This document shows positions 32,889 through 43,499 of a DNA stretch of 64,000 bases, in pieces (within the stretch, counting starts at the first letter, position 1; each line of letters opens with the position of its first letter). Location of the stretch: positions 248,001 to 312,000 of the forward strand of contig NZ_WVHP01000001.1 in NCBI RefSeq assembly GCF_009834765.1. Reading direction: 5' to 3'. The position numbers and the translations under genes are program-made. The notes under the pieces are model-generated. The model was given only the letters and a program-made list of their open reading frames with translations, was not told where the DNA came from and searched no databases. The DNA comes from Saccharibacter sp. EH611. GTDB taxonomy: Bacteria; Pseudomonadota; Alphaproteobacteria; Acetobacterales; Acetobacteraceae.

Positions 32889-32919
32889 CCTCGTTAAACG
32901 CCTTTTTAAAAACCGCCCA

Positions 32920-34794
32920 TCAGCCGGGCTGTGGCACCGGTAGGCCCCCCGCAGGAGCCCCACTTGAAGGCACAGAAGGACGGCGACCATTATAAGTGCG
33001 TGTCTCTTCGTCGCGGTTTAATGGCTCACCACGGATGATTTTCCCGACTTCTTCTCCCGTGATGGTCTCATACTCCATCAAGGCATCCGTAATACGGTGC
33101 AACTCATCCAAATGAGACAAGATCAGCTGACGGCATTGCTCATAAGCCGTATCCGACAAACGACGCACTTCTTCATCAATCTGATGATGTGTCTCAGGGG
33201 AAACCATCCGCAAGTCGGCACAATCAATCATACCGATGCGGTCACTCATCCCAAAGCGCATCACCATATTACGAGCAAGCTTTGTCAGAGATTGAATATC
33301 CCCCGCAGCCCCAGCACTCACTTGGTCATGCCCGTAAATGACATCTTCAGCGATACGTCCACCGACACTCACAATAAGATCAGCCATGCAGCGTTGACGC
33401 TTATAAGAAATGTCATCCTTCTCCGGTAGGAAGAACGTCACACCCAAAGCCGGGCCACGCGGCAAGATCGTCACTTTATGAATGGGGACACTCCCCGGCG
33501 TATGATAGCCTGCCAAAGCATGCCCCGCTTCATGATAAGCTGTGGAACGCTTCTCTTCTTCTGTCATGACCATGGAGCGGCGTTCTGCCCCCATCAGCAC
33601 TTTATCGCGTGCTTCTTCAAAATGATCCATCGTGACAGAACGCGCATTTTGACGCGCAGCAAACAAAGCGGCCTCATTCACCAGATTGGCCAATTCAGCA
33701 CCAGAGAAGCCCGGCGTTCCACGCGCAATAATGCGTGGATCCACATCAGATGAAAGCGGCACTTTCTTCATATGAACCTGAAGGATCTTCTCACGCCCAT
33801 CCACATCGGGGTTAGAGACCACCACCTGACGGTCAAAACGACCGGGACGCAACAAGGCGGGATCAAGAACATCAGGACGGTTTGTTGCCGCAATCAGGAT
33901 CACACCCTCATTGCTCTCAAAGCCATCCATTTCGACCAGCATCTGATTAAGCGTTTGTTCGCGCTCATCATTACCGCCGCCAATTCCTGAGCCACGGCTC
34001 CGCCCAACAGCATCAATCTCATCAATGAAGATAATGCATGGAGCAGACTTCTTACCTTGTTCGAACATGTCACGGACACGCGATGCCCCGACACCTACGA
34101 ACATTTCAACAAAGTCTGAACCAGAAACACTAAAGAAGGGTACATTCGCTTCACCCGCGACGGAACGTGCGAGCAAAGTCTTCCCCGTCCCCGGCGGGCC
34201 TGTCAGCAGCACCCCTTTGGGGATTTTCCCACCAAGCTTTGTGAATTTCTGAGGATTTTTAAGAAAATCCACGATCTCCACAAGCTCTTCTTTCGCTTCC
34301 TCAACCCCAGCGACATCATCAAATGTCACACGGCCTTTTTGCTCCGTCATCATCTTGGCACGCGACTTCCCGAAGCCCATCGCACCACGACCTCCCGCAG
34401 CGCCATTTTGCATCTGTCGGAAAATCATAAAGCCAATCCCAAGGATCAGCAAAATAGGCAAATAAGCAGCAACATAGCGGAGGAAAGGACTCTCATCGCT
34501 CTGTGGAGGCTGCGCCTTCACCTCAATCCCTGCCGACGTCAAACGTGGCACCAAAGAAGGATCCGGCGGAGCGTATGTCTCAAAAGACGTTCCGTTTGTC
34601 AGGACACCTGAGATGTTCTGATCACGGATCGCCACAGAACGCACGTCATGCTGGTCCACATCGTGGACAAAATCAGAATAGGCAATCTGTTGGATCGCTT
34701 TATGGCTGCCACCGGGCTGAAACGCTGTCAGCACGACGATGACGGCCATGACGATCACCACCCAGATCGCGGCATTACGACCGATGTTGTTCAT
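32920..34794 (-). CDS. ftsH: ATP-dependent zinc metalloprotease FtsH
   Basis: 624 residues. An N-terminal membrane anchor (about 8-27), a short periplasmic domain, a second membrane segment near 105-125, the AAA module with GPPGTGKT and [11 protein letters not shown], and the M41 protease site HEAGHALAG. It degrades membrane proteins and regulators such as LpxC or sigma factors as a hexamer in the inner membrane. The C-terminal tail is Pro/Gly rich. It follows tilS, the usual ftsH neighbour in many bacteria. Confidence 0.97.
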   Translation of the reverse strand: MNNIGRNAAIWVVIVMAVIVVLTAFQPGGSHKAIQQIAYSDFVHDVDQHDVRSVAIRDQNISGVLTNGTSFETYAPPDPSLVPRLTSAGIEVKAQPPQSDESPFLRYVAAYLPILLILGIGFMIFRQMQNGAAGGRGAMGFGKSRAKMMTEQKGRVTFDDVAGVEEAKEELVEIVDFLKNPQKFTKLGGKIPKGVLLTGPPGTGKTLLARSVAGEANVPFFSVSGSDFVEMFVGVGASRVRDMFEQGKKSAPCIIFIDEIDAVGRSRGSGIGGGNDEREQTLNQMLVEMDGFESNEGVILIAATNRPDVLDPALLRPGRFDRQVVVSNPDVDGREKILQVHMKKVPLSSDVDPRIIARGTPGFSGAELANLVNEAALFAARQNARSVTMDHFEEARDKVLMGAERRSMVMTEEEKRSTAYHEAGHALAGYHTPGSVPIHKVTILPRGPALGVTFFLPEKDDISYKRQRCMADLIVSVGGRIAEDVIYGHDQVSAGAAGDIQSLTKLARNMVMRFGMSDRIGMIDCADLRMVSPETHHQIDEEVRRLSDTAYEQCRQLILSHLDELHRITDALMEYETITGEEVGKIIRGEPLNRDEETRTYNGRRPSVPSSGAPAGGLPVPQPG

Positions 34795-34936
34795 CTTACT
34801 CTCATGATTTCACGAAAGCCGGATGTCCGGCAATCCGTTCTCTTACAACTCATCTCTCTAAAGATAGGCATTTCCTGCAATGATCCTACCCCTTTCATCA
34901 GAGAAAAGCGCTTTTATCGCCCTATGAGGGCCTGTT

Positions 34937-36232
34937 TTAACCAAAAGAACGCTCTCCCGTTGCCGGAACACCGCTCTCCCACACAAAAGAACAGCGTGGT
35001 ATACGACCATCAAGCCCACGTGCTTCTTCTGGGACAGCAATCACCTCTCCCTCACACCACAAGGCTGGAACTGTTTGTAACACAGCAGCCGGCACTTCTC
35101 GCCCCTGTCGTAAAAAACATGTTGCTTTCCCTAAAGCAGCAATCTGGCAAGATATTTGATCAGGGCCCAGATACCGCCACCGACCATCCCATCGCTGGCC
35201 CGTCTGAGCCGCTACGCCCGCAGCAATCCCGCGCCGCTCACGCAAAAGAACGATGTCCTGATGCGCCTCACGCCATGTGACGCGCACACCACTAAGCGTT
35301 CCACAACCCTGTTGCCATAAACGCTGAACGGCTTCTCTATTGGCCTCATAAAGCCGTCCACCGATCAGTTTTATCAATCGCGCAAGACCATCCAACATAC
35401 CGTCCTTATTCATCATCTCCCAAGCAGAGCGGTTGAGGGTCACCCAGCCTTCAGGATGCCAGACTGCCTGTTCTGCTAACCACTGAGACACCTGCTGGTC
35501 GCGCTTCTTTTGGTGAGCAAGCGCCTGACCATTCAACGCTGTCATCTCTTCGCGCTGGGACGACGTCATATCTTGGCGTGTTTGCACACGACGATAATGG
35601 CGTTTGTGATTAGACGGGTCTTCGCACCAATTCACGCCGGCCGCTCGCAAGGTTGCTCGCAAACGTTCGGGCCTTACACTCAGAAGTGGCCGCACGACAG
35701 CGATCCGCTCTCGTACAGCTCGTGGTGCCATACCACACAGCCCAGCAAAACCACTCGCACGCTCCTGACGCATCATCACCGTTTCTTCTTGATCCGCCGC
35801 ATGATGAGCCACCAGCAAAACGCTTCCACCGGCCTGCACACAAGCGCTCTCCAGACATTGAAAGCGCGCTATTCGCGCTCGTTCTTGCGTACTTCCAGTA
35901 GGAAGCGTTCTCAACGTAACAAGCTGTGATGGCACATCTAATGCAGCCAAGCGGGCGCAGGTTTGTTGTGCTTCAGCTTGAGATTCCGACCGCAAACCAT
36001 GATCCACCACAAGAGCCATCACATAACGACGCCAACGACGTGCCATAACAGCCAACGCCATCGAGTCCGCTCCTCCTGACACAGCCAGCATAACGGGCGT
36101 TTCTGGACAGTCAGGCGGAAACGGCCCCAGCGGCTCAATGAGCGCTAAAAATTCGTTCTCACTGACAGGCTGCACGTGCACGGAAAACTTTTTCGGACGC
36201 TTTAACGCGCTCTGATGCATTAGGGAACTCAT
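34937..36232 (-). CDS. tilS: tRNA(Ile)-lysidine synthase
   Basis: 431 residues. PP-loop SGGADS at 52-57, then VVDHGLR, and LVAHHAADQEETVMMR identify TilS, which puts lysidine on C34 of tRNA-Ile(CAU) so it reads AUA. The C-terminal substrate-binding part is less conserved. The start is uncertain: ATG 36232 overlaps cpoB by 74 bases and has no clear Shine-Dalgarno; GTG codons at 36181 and 36175 would shorten the overlap and still keep the whole PP-loop domain. Placed between cpoB and ftsH. Confidence 0.93.
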   Translation of the reverse strand: MSSLMHQSALKRPKKFSVHVQPVSENEFLALIEPLGPFPPDCPETPVMLAVSGGADSMALAVMARRWRRYVMALVVDHGLRSESQAEAQQTCARLAALDVPSQLVTLRTLPTGSTQERARIARFQCLESACVQAGGSVLLVAHHAADQEETVMMRQERASGFAGLCGMAPRAVRERIAVVRPLLSVRPERLRATLRAAGVNWCEDPSNHKRHYRRVQTRQDMTSSQREEMTALNGQALAHQKKRDQQVSQWLAEQAVWHPEGWVTLNRSAWEMMNKDGMLDGLARLIKLIGGRLYEANREAVQRLWQQGCGTLSGVRVTWREAHQDIVLLRERRGIAAGVAAQTGQRWDGRWRYLGPDQISCQIAALGKATCFLRQGREVPAAVLQTVPALWCEGEVIAVPEEARGLDGRIPRCSFVWESGVPATGERSFG

Positions 36233-37043
36233 GTTTCAGGCGTTGCAATGCTTCGCACGCTGAGTTCTTATCCTTCAGCGCAAGCATCGCACCTGAAACA
36301 CCTAACAAGGCTTCAGGAGCACGTTTAGACTGAGGATCTTTGCTGTACGTATCATAGTAAGCAAGTGCTGCTTTTTGATAGGCTTTTTTACCTGCAAGAG
36401 ACTGCGCTAATAAAAATTGAGCTTCAGTCTTACCCCAGCTACTATGGGCTGTTTTTAGTGCTTGCCGCGCAAGTCGCTCCGCCTCATCATAATGATGGGC
36501 TTTGATCGCAAGAGCCGCATCATGAAGATTTTGCTTAGCCGTAGAAGGGTTATCTGATTTACGCTCCTCATTTGCCGGTGCCGGAGCAGCCACGGAAGCC
36601 GCACGACGTGGAGCCGCCCCTTGTTGAGCAAACTGCATATCACTGAGCTGCTTGCTCGTATTCGCCTCATCTTGATGAACTTGGTTCGTGAGTTGATCAA
36701 CATCACCACGCAAGGTTCTTACTTGTCCCTCTAACGCACTGACACGCTCCAATAAACGCGTCACAAGATCACCGCCCGCTTTTTTCGTCACCTGCCCTTG
36801 GGAAGAGCCATTCCCTTCATCTGAAGCTGCAAGAGGTGGTGCCAAGCTTTCTCCACCTACGCTTTCACTCGCCGGCTCATCTCCCCCGCTATTTTGTTGG
36901 GCAAGATGTCTGTGCTGACGCATGATCGCTTCACGCGATAACCCATCATCATCAGCAAAAGCCACAGCACCCACCGTCGAACCACTAAAAACGACTGAAA
37001 GCACCGCCAAACGCAGCATAGAAGACGCAGCTACACGGGACAT
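36159..37043 (-). CDS. cpoB: Tol-Pal system protein CpoB (YbgF)
   Basis: 294 residues. A signal peptide (about 1-30, ending VAFAD), a coiled-coil trimerisation region (about 90-130), a disordered Ala/Pro linker and TPR-like repeats from 165 (KQNLHDAALAIKAHHYDEAERLAR, in two parts). It is periplasmic and couples Tol-Pal with peptidoglycan synthesis during constriction. GAGGG lies eight bases before ATG 37043, so this start is preferred over GTG 37058. A terminator stands between pal and this gene. Confidence 0.93.
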   Translation of the reverse strand: MSRVAASSMLRLAVLSVVFSGSTVGAVAFADDDGLSREAIMRQHRHLAQQNSGGDEPASESVGGESLAPPLAASDEGNGSSQGQVTKKAGGDLVTRLLERVSALEGQVRTLRGDVDQLTNQVHQDEANTSKQLSDMQFAQQGAAPRRAASVAAPAPANEERKSDNPSTAKQNLHDAALAIKAHHYDEAERLARQALKTAHSSWGKTEAQFLLAQSLAGKKAYQKAALAYYDTYSKDPQSKRAPEALLGVSGAMLALKDKNSACEALQRLKHEFPNASERVKASEKVFRARAACQ

Positions 37044-37060
37044 GAACATTTCCCTCACAT

Positions 37061-37098
37061 AAAAAAGTCGGGTTAAGCAATAAGCTGCTCAACCCGAC
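37061..37098 (-). terminator. Terminator between pal and cpoB
   Basis: On the minus strand GTCGGGTT (37098-37091) pairs with AACCCGAC (37074-37067), followed by six T (37066-37061). The T-run ends 18 bases before the cpoB start, so it separates pal from cpoB or lets only part of the transcripts through. Confidence 0.85.
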
Positions 37099-37136
37099 CA
37101 ATCAACCTTTACAGATGAGTATCAAAACTCATGCGC

Positions 37137-37628
37137 TTATCGTACGGACGTAATCGCGTTACGATTCTGTGCCCATGCGTCTTGGCTATCACCATCGACA
37201 GCAGGGCGATCCTTACCATAGGAAATAGTTGAGATACGCTGTGCGTTCACACCTTTGGACTCAAGATATTCACGAGCAGCATTGGCACGGCGCTGACCCA
37301 GAGCAATATTATATTCCTCCGTCCCACGATCATCGCAGTTACCAGCGATCAGCACCTTAACTTGCGGATAACGGGCCAGCCAAGCAGCCTGCTTATCCAA
37401 TGTCACACGTGCTTCACCGCTGATCTGGTTTTGATCTAAAGCAAAGTACACACGGTCACCAGCGCTTGCAACGAGATCTGCCTCACTACCAGGCACAGGG
37501 CCGGCATTATTCACCTGAGGAGCCACATCTTGGCCTGTCCCGCCAACATCATGCTTATCATGATCGCCACTGCATGCTGTCAAAGCTAAAGCAATACCCA
37601 ATGCCGCGCATGTCTTAAAACTTTTCAT
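37137..37628 (-). CDS. pal: Peptidoglycan-associated lipoprotein Pal
   Basis: 163 residues. Lipobox LTAC with Cys-19, a flexible linker, then the OmpA-like peptidoglycan-binding domain: VYFALDQNQIS, GNCDDRGTEEYNIALGQRRA, ISYGKDRP. Anchored in the outer membrane, it binds peptidoglycan and TolB and helps outer-membrane constriction. GAGG precedes ATG 37628. It follows tolB by 71 bases. Confidence 0.97.
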   Translation of the reverse strand: MKSFKTCAALGIALALTACSGDHDKHDVGGTGQDVAPQVNNAGPVPGSEADLVASAGDRVYFALDQNQISGEARVTLDKQAAWLARYPQVKVLIAGNCDDRGTEEYNIALGQRRANAAREYLESKGVNAQRISTISYGKDRPAVDGDSQDAWAQNRNAITSVR

Positions 37629-37699
37629 CTTAACCTCTACGATATTTATAAAATTCTAGAAAAACCTGCGCTTTATTTCCCTAAAACACAAGAACGAAC

Positions 37700-39055
37700 T
37701 CAACGCCGTTTTGGTGACCATGCTGGGTCAGAGGCACCCGTCGCCGTGGGTAAGATATGTTCATTAAACCCTGCAACATCAATAACCCCAATCGTCGATG
37801 TAAAGCCGGCACCTCCAGCACCCGCTTCACTCTGCCGACAAAAGGTCAACGCACGACCATTTGGCGCAAAACTTGGGCTTTCCACCGTAAAGCCTTCTGT
37901 CAGGATACGCTCCCCAGTGCCATCAGGATTCATCACCCCAAGAGAGAAACGCCCTTGGTGAATACGCGTAAAAGCAATCACATCACCACGAGGAGACCAA
38001 ACCGGAGACCCATAGTGCCCCGCCCCATAGGAAATACGACGCGCACCTTCACCTGAAGCGCTCATAACGTAGAGCTGCGGACTACCGCCACGGTCAGAGT
38101 TAAAGACAATTTGCTGACCATCTGGACTGTAGCACGGGCTTGTATCAATAACCCCCGGGGAGCTCGTTAACCGACGCCGCTGCTGACTGGTCAAATCAAC
38201 CTGGAAGAGATCAGCCCCACCATCTGAGGTCGTCGCTGACAAAATAATCGCCTTGCCATGAGGCGCAAAACGCGGGGCAAACGAAATCCCCTCAAACGCC
38301 CCTAACATGCGCTGACGGCCAGAGTTAATATCGTACGTATACACACGAGGGCGGTCTTGCGCATAAGAGAGGAACGCAATTTCCTCACTCACAGGGCTAA
38401 AACGCGGCTCCAACGTCAACCAGCGCCCATCAGTCAACATATGAGGGTTCATCCCGTCTTGGTCCATAATGGCAAGACGGGTAGTCTGGCGCCGCCGTGG
38501 CCCCGTACGCGCGACGTAGGCGATCCGTGTGTCGAAATAGCCTTCTTCACCCATCAAGCGCTGATAAATAACATCAGCAATGATATGGGCAATCCGGCGC
38601 CAATCCGCGACTGGAGCCGTATAAGCCGTCCCTTGGATTTGCTGCCCAACCAACACGTCCCAAAGACGCATTTCAACACGAAGCTGCCCGCTTTCAACCA
38701 CGGTACCAGCTACCGCAGCCCGCGCTCCACGCGCTTTTAAAGCTCTAAAGTCAGGCTGAACATTGGGAGGCACCTCGCCCGGTAAGATCTGAAACAGACC
38801 TGTATTGCCCAAGTCTGCAGCAATCACGCTCGCAATACGCTGCCCCACGCCCGGCCCAAAGTCAGGCACAATGATGGGGATGGGGGCTTGATGCGCATTA
38901 GCGACCGTAATTTCAGGGCTTGAGGCACCGTTTCCTTGGGCCAAAGCGCGCAATGGGGAAGCGATAACGCCGCCCGCCGCTAAGCCACCCAATAAAGAAC
39001 GCCGTGAAAAATGAGCCTTAAGCGCTTCAGCTTCCTTGTTAGAAAAAAAGGACAT
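37700..39055 (-). CDS. tolB: Tol-Pal protein TolB with twin-arginine leader
   Basis: 451 residues. N-terminal TolB domain followed by a six-bladed WD40-like propeller with recurring SPDGQQIVF / SPRGDVIAF / APNGRALTF units. Periplasmic, links Pal with TolA. The leader has RR at 18-19 (FSRRSLLGGLAAGG) and a RALAQG cleavage-like end near 40, so Tat export is predicted where E. coli TolB uses Sec. AAGAGG stands before ATG 39055, 20 bases after tolA. Confidence 0.95.
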   Translation of the reverse strand: MSFFSNKEAEALKAHFSRRSLLGGLAAGGVIASPLRALAQGNGASSPEITVANAHQAPIPIIVPDFGPGVGQRIASVIAADLGNTGLFQILPGEVPPNVQPDFRALKARGARAAVAGTVVESGQLRVEMRLWDVLVGQQIQGTAYTAPVADWRRIAHIIADVIYQRLMGEEGYFDTRIAYVARTGPRRRQTTRLAIMDQDGMNPHMLTDGRWLTLEPRFSPVSEEIAFLSYAQDRPRVYTYDINSGRQRMLGAFEGISFAPRFAPHGKAIILSATTSDGGADLFQVDLTSQQRRRLTSSPGVIDTSPCYSPDGQQIVFNSDRGGSPQLYVMSASGEGARRISYGAGHYGSPVWSPRGDVIAFTRIHQGRFSLGVMNPDGTGERILTEGFTVESPSFAPNGRALTFCRQSEAGAGGAGFTSTIGVIDVAGFNEHILPTATGASDPAWSPKRR

Positions 39056-39075
39056 GTGCAGATACCTCTTGAAAA

Positions 39076-40089
39076 TCAGGGCTTGAAGACAAAACGAAAT
39101 TGCCGCCTTTGCCCCAACATACGGGACGGAATAGGCAAACGTGCACAGACGGGGCTCAAGACAGCCGCACGAGCCCGTTCTGCCTGAACGCGATAAGACG
39201 GGTCTGCCGCCATCCGCGTGGCCGTCTCTGGCGCAAAGGAAACGAGATGCGCCTCACCCGCTCCATCAACAGTCACAATAAGATGCGCCTCAAAATGCGC
39301 ATAATTCCGCGCCGCTGTATCTTCTTGATAACAACGCTGCACGGAGCTTCCAATAGCGTTTTGCTCACCACTGGTCAGCGCACGTGTATCCCCATCAGGA
39401 CGCCCCCCTCCCAAACGCGACCCACCTTGTTGAGGATTAGCCTGCGCGCGCGGTGGGTGATCTTGCTTCTGCTCGGTACGGAAGCTCTCCAATGTCGCAA
39501 GGAGAGAATGACTATCAGCTTGATGCTTCGGCGCCTCGTGGGTTTGATGCGTTTGCGAGGATTGTGGTTTGGCGGGCGGTTTTTCAACCTGATGCTCCGC
39601 TGCCTTAATCTGCGCAGGTTTTGCCTGCATCTTATGAACCGGCTTTGGCTTTTCGCTCACCTCCCCCTTTTCACTTGGTGGCGCTTTTTGCTGAACCGGC
39701 GTTAAAGCCTGTTTAGGTGTTGGCTCTGGCGACGCTTGCGCTTCTGGCGGAGGAGCAGGAACAGGAGGTGTTGGCTCAGGTGGGGCAGGCTTTGGTGGCT
39801 CGGGCGTTGGAGGCGCTTTGACCTCTGTCGGCGATGGAGGTGCCGGCACTTGCGCCTTTTGAGAGGCGCGTGCCGACACGCTGGAAGACGGTGTTGCTTC
39901 ATACACCATCTCAACCGGCTGTTCTGGCTTTGGCTCAGGCAACGGAGGAGAGTTCCAGTGCCAAAGAAGCAGAAACAACCCACCCCCATGAATGAGAGAA
40001 GAAAGGATGACACAGCCCCAGACCGCGCTGCCCTCGTCACGAGGAAGCCGAACCGAAGATGTCTTTGCTGACAGAGGAGAAGACGCCAC
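39076..40089 (-). CDS. tolA: TolA/TonB-like envelope protein
   Basis: 337 residues. One membrane anchor (about 25-45), a Pro/Glu/Lys-rich middle from 50 to 190 that spans the periplasm, and a C-terminal TonB-type domain ending RQFRFVFKP. By position (tolQ-tolR-tolA-tolB-pal) it is TolA, which transmits proton-motive force from TolQR to TolB-Pal. The start is GTG 40089 with GGAGG eight bases upstream. The low-complexity middle differs from the Ala/Lys helix of E. coli TolA. Confidence 0.92.
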   Translation of the reverse strand: MASSPLSAKTSSVRLPRDEGSAVWGCVILSSLIHGGGLFLLLWHWNSPPLPEPKPEQPVEMVYEATPSSSVSARASQKAQVPAPPSPTEVKAPPTPEPPKPAPPEPTPPVPAPPPEAQASPEPTPKQALTPVQQKAPPSEKGEVSEKPKPVHKMQAKPAQIKAAEHQVEKPPAKPQSSQTHQTHEAPKHQADSHSLLATLESFRTEQKQDHPPRAQANPQQGGSRLGGGRPDGDTRALTSGEQNAIGSSVQRCYQEDTAARNYAHFEAHLIVTVDGAGEAHLVSFAPETATRMAADPSYRVQAERARAAVLSPVCARLPIPSRMLGQRRQFRFVFKP

Positions 40090-40102
40090 GAGGGAGACCT
40101 CC

Positions 40103-40540
40103 TTACGGACTGCTCTGGGGTTGTTGGGCTAAAAGCGCGACATGATTAAAGCCACCTGCCGTAATTTGCCCCATCAGCTGCATGACCTGCCCATAATCAA
40201 TTTTGGAATCAGCACGGACAAACACACGCCGTCCCGTTTCATTGCCCGCCAGCTGACGCAAACGACCCAGTAATGCATCACGGCTGACAGCATCATCACC
40301 CAGATACAGCCCGCCATCACTTTTGAGTGATACGGTAATCGGGCGATTATCGCTATTAACTGGCGATGCCGTCGTTTTAGGCAAATCAACATTCACACCG
40401 CTGCTCATCATCGGAGCTGTCACCATAAAGATGATAAGCAGCACCAACATGACATCCACCAGCGGTGTTACGTTAATATCAGATGCTGGGCGATGGCGAG
40501 CTGTCCGCCTCAAGCCTCTTCTTCCTGAAGAAATGACCAT
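40103..40540 (-). CDS. tolR: Biopolymer transporter TolR
   Basis: 145 residues from ATG 40540 (GAAAGG upstream; starts further up run into tolQ). ExbD/TolR family: cytoplasmic Arg-rich start, [21 protein letters not shown] membrane helix in two parts with the proton-carrying Asp-29, then a periplasmic domain. It forms the Tol proton channel with TolQ. Only four bases separate it from tolQ. Confidence 0.96.
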   Translation of the reverse strand: MVISSGRRGLRRTARHRPASDINVTPLVDVMLVLLIIFMVTAPMMSSGVNVDLPKTTASPVNSDNRPITVSLKSDGGLYLGDDAVSRDALLGRLRQLAGNETGRRVFVRADSKIDYGQVMQLMGQITAGGFNHVALLAQQPQSSP

Positions 40541-40544
40541 GGTT

Positions 40545-41276
40545 TCAGCCTTTCTCGGTATGTCGCTCTTCAGATTGACGAGACAAAATTGCCGCAAACT
40601 CTGTCCCGAAAGCTTCCATGCGGTCAGAGAAATTATCTAACGCACGGCTAATCAAGTTATAGGCAATATAAGCAGGAATAGCGGTAATCAAACCAATCGC
40701 CGTTGCAAAGAGAGCCTCAGAAATACCCGGTGCGACAACAGAGAGATTCGTATTATGCATCGCAGCAATAGATGCGAAGGCATGCATAATGCCCCACACC
40801 GTACCAAACAATCCTACGAAAGGAGCGACCGGCCCAATCGTCGCCAACAACACCACAAAACGACTTAAACGGTCGCTCTCACGCCCGATGGTAATCCCAA
40901 TAGCCCGATCAATACGCTCTTGCGTGCCACCACGGAGGATATCAATCCCTGTAATACGGGATGAACGGCGCCATTCTCCCATAGCCGCCCCAAAAACAGC
41001 CGCTAATGGATGGACAGGACGCGCTCCTTCGCGATCGTACAGCTCATCAAGTGAACCACCTGACCAAAAACGATCCTCAAACGCATTCGCTTCTTTTTTG
41101 ATGCGATGCAGCAGCAGAATTTTTTCGATAATAATGGCCCAAACCAACACGCTACACAGAACCAAACCTATCATGACGAGTTGCACGACAAAGGATGCGT
41201 GCAAAAACAGATGCACCGGCGATAATCCCGTTGCACCAACAGCGCCCAGAGCACTTGATGTCACACCTTGATCCAC
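40545..41276 (-). CDS. tolQ: Proton channel protein TolQ
   Basis: 243 residues from GTG 41276, chosen because AGGAG lies eight bases upstream; a TTG at 41318 would add 14 residues with no ribosome site. ExbB/TolQ family with three membrane helices: [33 protein letters not shown] and [17 protein letters not shown]. It forms the motor of the Tol system with TolR in the inner membrane. First tol gene, 138 bases after ybgC. Confidence 0.95.
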   Translation of the reverse strand: MDQGVTSSALGAVGATGLSPVHLFLHASFVVQLVMIGLVLCSVLVWAIIIEKILLLHRIKKEANAFEDRFWSGGSLDELYDREGARPVHPLAAVFGAAMGEWRRSSRITGIDILRGGTQERIDRAIGITIGRESDRLSRFVVLLATIGPVAPFVGLFGTVWGIMHAFASIAAMHNTNLSVVAPGISEALFATAIGLITAIPAYIAYNLISRALDNFSDRMEAFGTEFAAILSRQSEERHTEKG

Positions 41277-41414
41277 TCTGCTCTCTCCTGCTTCCGTTAC
41301 AGCTTTGTTTCTTTGCAAGCATCACTCAACAACGTCATAGAGTGTCGCGTTTCGTACCCTCCTTCATGACATCCTAGAGCCAATGACGAAAGCCTGTTTT
41401 TTCTAACGGTTTAG

Positions 41415-41843
41415 TCAGGGAGAGACGTTTTCCTGCAATGCGGAAAGACAATCATAATAATGTGGCGGAATACGGACAGGACTCATCCGTTCCATGTCCA
41501 GACAACCGAGTTCCACAGTCAAAGACACAGCATGCTGATGATCGCGCGAGAGATTGTAAATCTTCTGCGCTAACACCAGCCGCACACCCGTATTTTTCAA
41601 TAAAATAGTCTCGACAGAGAGTACGTCATCAAGGCGCAAAGGGGCATGATAGTGCGCTTCTAAACGCCGCACAACAAAGCCAATCCCTTCTTGTTGAGCG
41701 AGCGCACCGACTTCCATCCCTAAAGATCGCAAAGCCTCTGCCCGTCCGCGTTCAGCAAAACCAAGATACCGCGCGTGATAGACAATCCCACCCGCATCCG
41801 TATCTTCATAATACACACGAAACTGCGATGTATGTGCCGCCAT
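41415..41843 (-). CDS. ybgC: Acyl-CoA thioesterase YbgC
   Basis: 142 residues, hot-dog fold. YYEDTDAGGIVYHARYLGFAERGR (in two parts) holds the active-site Asp and the YHARYL helix of the YbgC/4-HBT family. It hydrolyses acyl-CoA or acyl-ACP thioesters and goes with tol genes and phospholipid metabolism in many proteobacteria. It follows ruvB by 10 bases. Confidence 0.94.
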   Translation of the reverse strand: MAAHTSQFRVYYEDTDAGGIVYHARYLGFAERGRAEALRSLGMEVGALAQQEGIGFVVRRLEAHYHAPLRLDDVLSVETILLKNTGVRLVLAQKIYNLSRDHQHAVSLTVELGCLDMERMSPVRIPPHYYDCLSALQENVSP

Positions 41844-41853
41844 AATGCCCCCC

Positions 41854-42879
41854 CTAGAACAATGTTGGAGACTGCGTATGCGAGGGAGGGGTTAGCCCTA
41901 AATAACGCCAGCCCGGATCACCCAGCATACGGCCTCGTGATGTTCGTAAAATCAGCCCTTCTTGGATCAAATAAGGCTCAATGACATCTTCGAGGGTATC
42001 ACGTGCCTCCGCTAAAGCGGCAGCCAATGTCTCCACACCAACAGGCCCGCCGCGATGATGGTCTGCGATGCGACGAAGATAGCGACGATCCATGGCATCT
42101 AAACCATGCGAATCGACTTCCAATCGTGATAAGGCCGCATCAGCCAAACGCTGGTCAATCTTCTCCTTCTTCGCCACAAGGGCAAAGTCACGCACGCGAC
42201 GCAAAAGGCGCCCGGCAATACGCGGCGTACCGCGTGAACGTTGCGCAATTTCCTGCGCGCCATCTTCTGTCAGCTGAACGCCCAGCTTCTTTGCTCCACG
42301 TGTAACAATCTGACGCAGCTCATCGGGTGTATAAAAGACTAACCGTAGCGGAATCCCAAAACGATCCCGCAAGGGGGTGGCCAACAAGCCAGAACGAGTC
42401 GTCGCAGCCACGAGCGTGAAGGGAGCCAAATCAATCCGCACAGAGCGCGCAGCGGGCCCTTCACCAATGACGAGATCAAGCTGGAAGTCTTCCATCGCAG
42501 GATAGAGTACTTCCTCAATCGCTGGTTGAAGACGGTGAATCTCATCAATAAACAACACATCACGTGGCTGAAGATTGGTAAGGATGGCCGCTAAGTCACC
42601 AGAGCGTTGGATAACAGGGCCTGATGTTGCCCGGAAGCCAACCCCAAGCTCTTTTGAGACAATCTGCGCTAACGTCGTCTTCCCAAGCCCGGGCGGCCCA
42701 TGCAGCAGGACATGATCTAAGGCTTCCGAACGCGCTTTAGCCGCTTCAATAAAAACAGAGAGATTTTCGCGACTTGCTTTCTGACCTGTAAAATCGGCCA
42801 AACTCTGAGGGCGCAGCCCCACATCCGCTGCATCTTCAGGATAACGGCTTGCGTCCGTTTCCTGTGCTTTATCCATCAT
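41854..42879 (-). CDS. ruvB: Holliday junction branch migration ATPase RuvB
   Basis: 341 residues from ATG 42879. Walker [10 protein letters not shown], Walker [10 protein letters not shown], sensor [10 protein letters not shown], and the C-terminal winged helix with [15 protein letters not shown]. The hexameric motor drives branch migration on RuvA-bound junctions. AAGGAG lies eight bases upstream, and the ATG overlaps the ruvA TGA. A GTG at 42882 and an ATG at 42876 are alternatives. Confidence 0.97.
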   Translation of the reverse strand: MMDKAQETDASRYPEDAADVGLRPQSLADFTGQKASRENLSVFIEAAKARSEALDHVLLHGPPGLGKTTLAQIVSKELGVGFRATSGPVIQRSGDLAAILTNLQPRDVLFIDEIHRLQPAIEEVLYPAMEDFQLDLVIGEGPAARSVRIDLAPFTLVAATTRSGLLATPLRDRFGIPLRLVFYTPDELRQIVTRGAKKLGVQLTEDGAQEIAQRSRGTPRIAGRLLRRVRDFALVAKKEKIDQRLADAALSRLEVDSHGLDAMDRRYLRRIADHHRGGPVGVETLAAALAEARDTLEDVIEPYLIQEGLILRTSRGRMLGDPGWRYLGLTPPSHTQSPTLF

Positions 42880-43499
42880 CACGCAAGCTCCTTAAGAGCG
42901 AGACGCAAAATAAGATCCAACGCCGCACCCTCATTCTCAGCGAGAAGGCGGCTCACAATGGGCCAACTTTCAGCTCGCTTAAAGCCCAGCCCTTCGAGGG
43001 CCAGCAAGGCATCACTTTCCACCCCAGCTACAGCGGAACCACCCTTCTTGCCAACACCCTGCGTAGCCGAGGCCACAGTGCCAACAGGAACAGGCATTTT
43101 TGCGACCTTACTTTTAAGCTCTGTCAGAAGTCGCGTTGCCAAGCGTGGGCCCACCCCACTTGCTTGCGTGAATGGAAGCTTATCCTCAGCCGTTACGGCC
43201 TGCCAAAGCGATGACGGTGTGTTGACGGACAAAATCCCCAACGCCACGCGTGATCCAACCCCTTGCACCGTTGTCAGCAAACGGAACCATGACCGTTCTT
43301 CAGCGTCTGCAAAACCGAAAAGCTGGATGGCATCTTCACGCACAATGGTTTCAATCAACACACGCGCAACCTCTGGTGGATGAGGCAACTGCTCTAACGT
43401 GCGCGTTGAGGCAAACACGACATAGCCCACACCGTTGACATCCACGAGGCAACGATCTGGCTCTATATCTCCCACCAAACCTGTCAGCTGTCCGATCAT
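42879..43499 (-). CDS. ruvA: Holliday junction DNA helicase subunit RuvA
   Basis: 206 residues. It starts [12 protein letters not shown], with HhH motifs [14 protein letters not shown] and [13 protein letters not shown], and the C-terminal domain III that contacts RuvB ([14 protein letters not shown]). It tetramerises on four-way junctions. ATG 43499 overlaps the ruvC TGA (ATGA), which decides this start over a longer reading. Confidence 0.96.
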   Translation of the reverse strand: MIGQLTGLVGDIEPDRCLVDVNGVGYVVFASTRTLEQLPHPPEVARVLIETIVREDAIQLFGFADAEERSWFRLLTTVQGVGSRVALGILSVNTPSSLWQAVTAEDKLPFTQASGVGPRLATRLLTELKSKVAKMPVPVGTVASATQGVGKKGGSAVAGVESDALLALEGLGFKRAESWPIVSRLLAENEGAALDLILRLALKELA

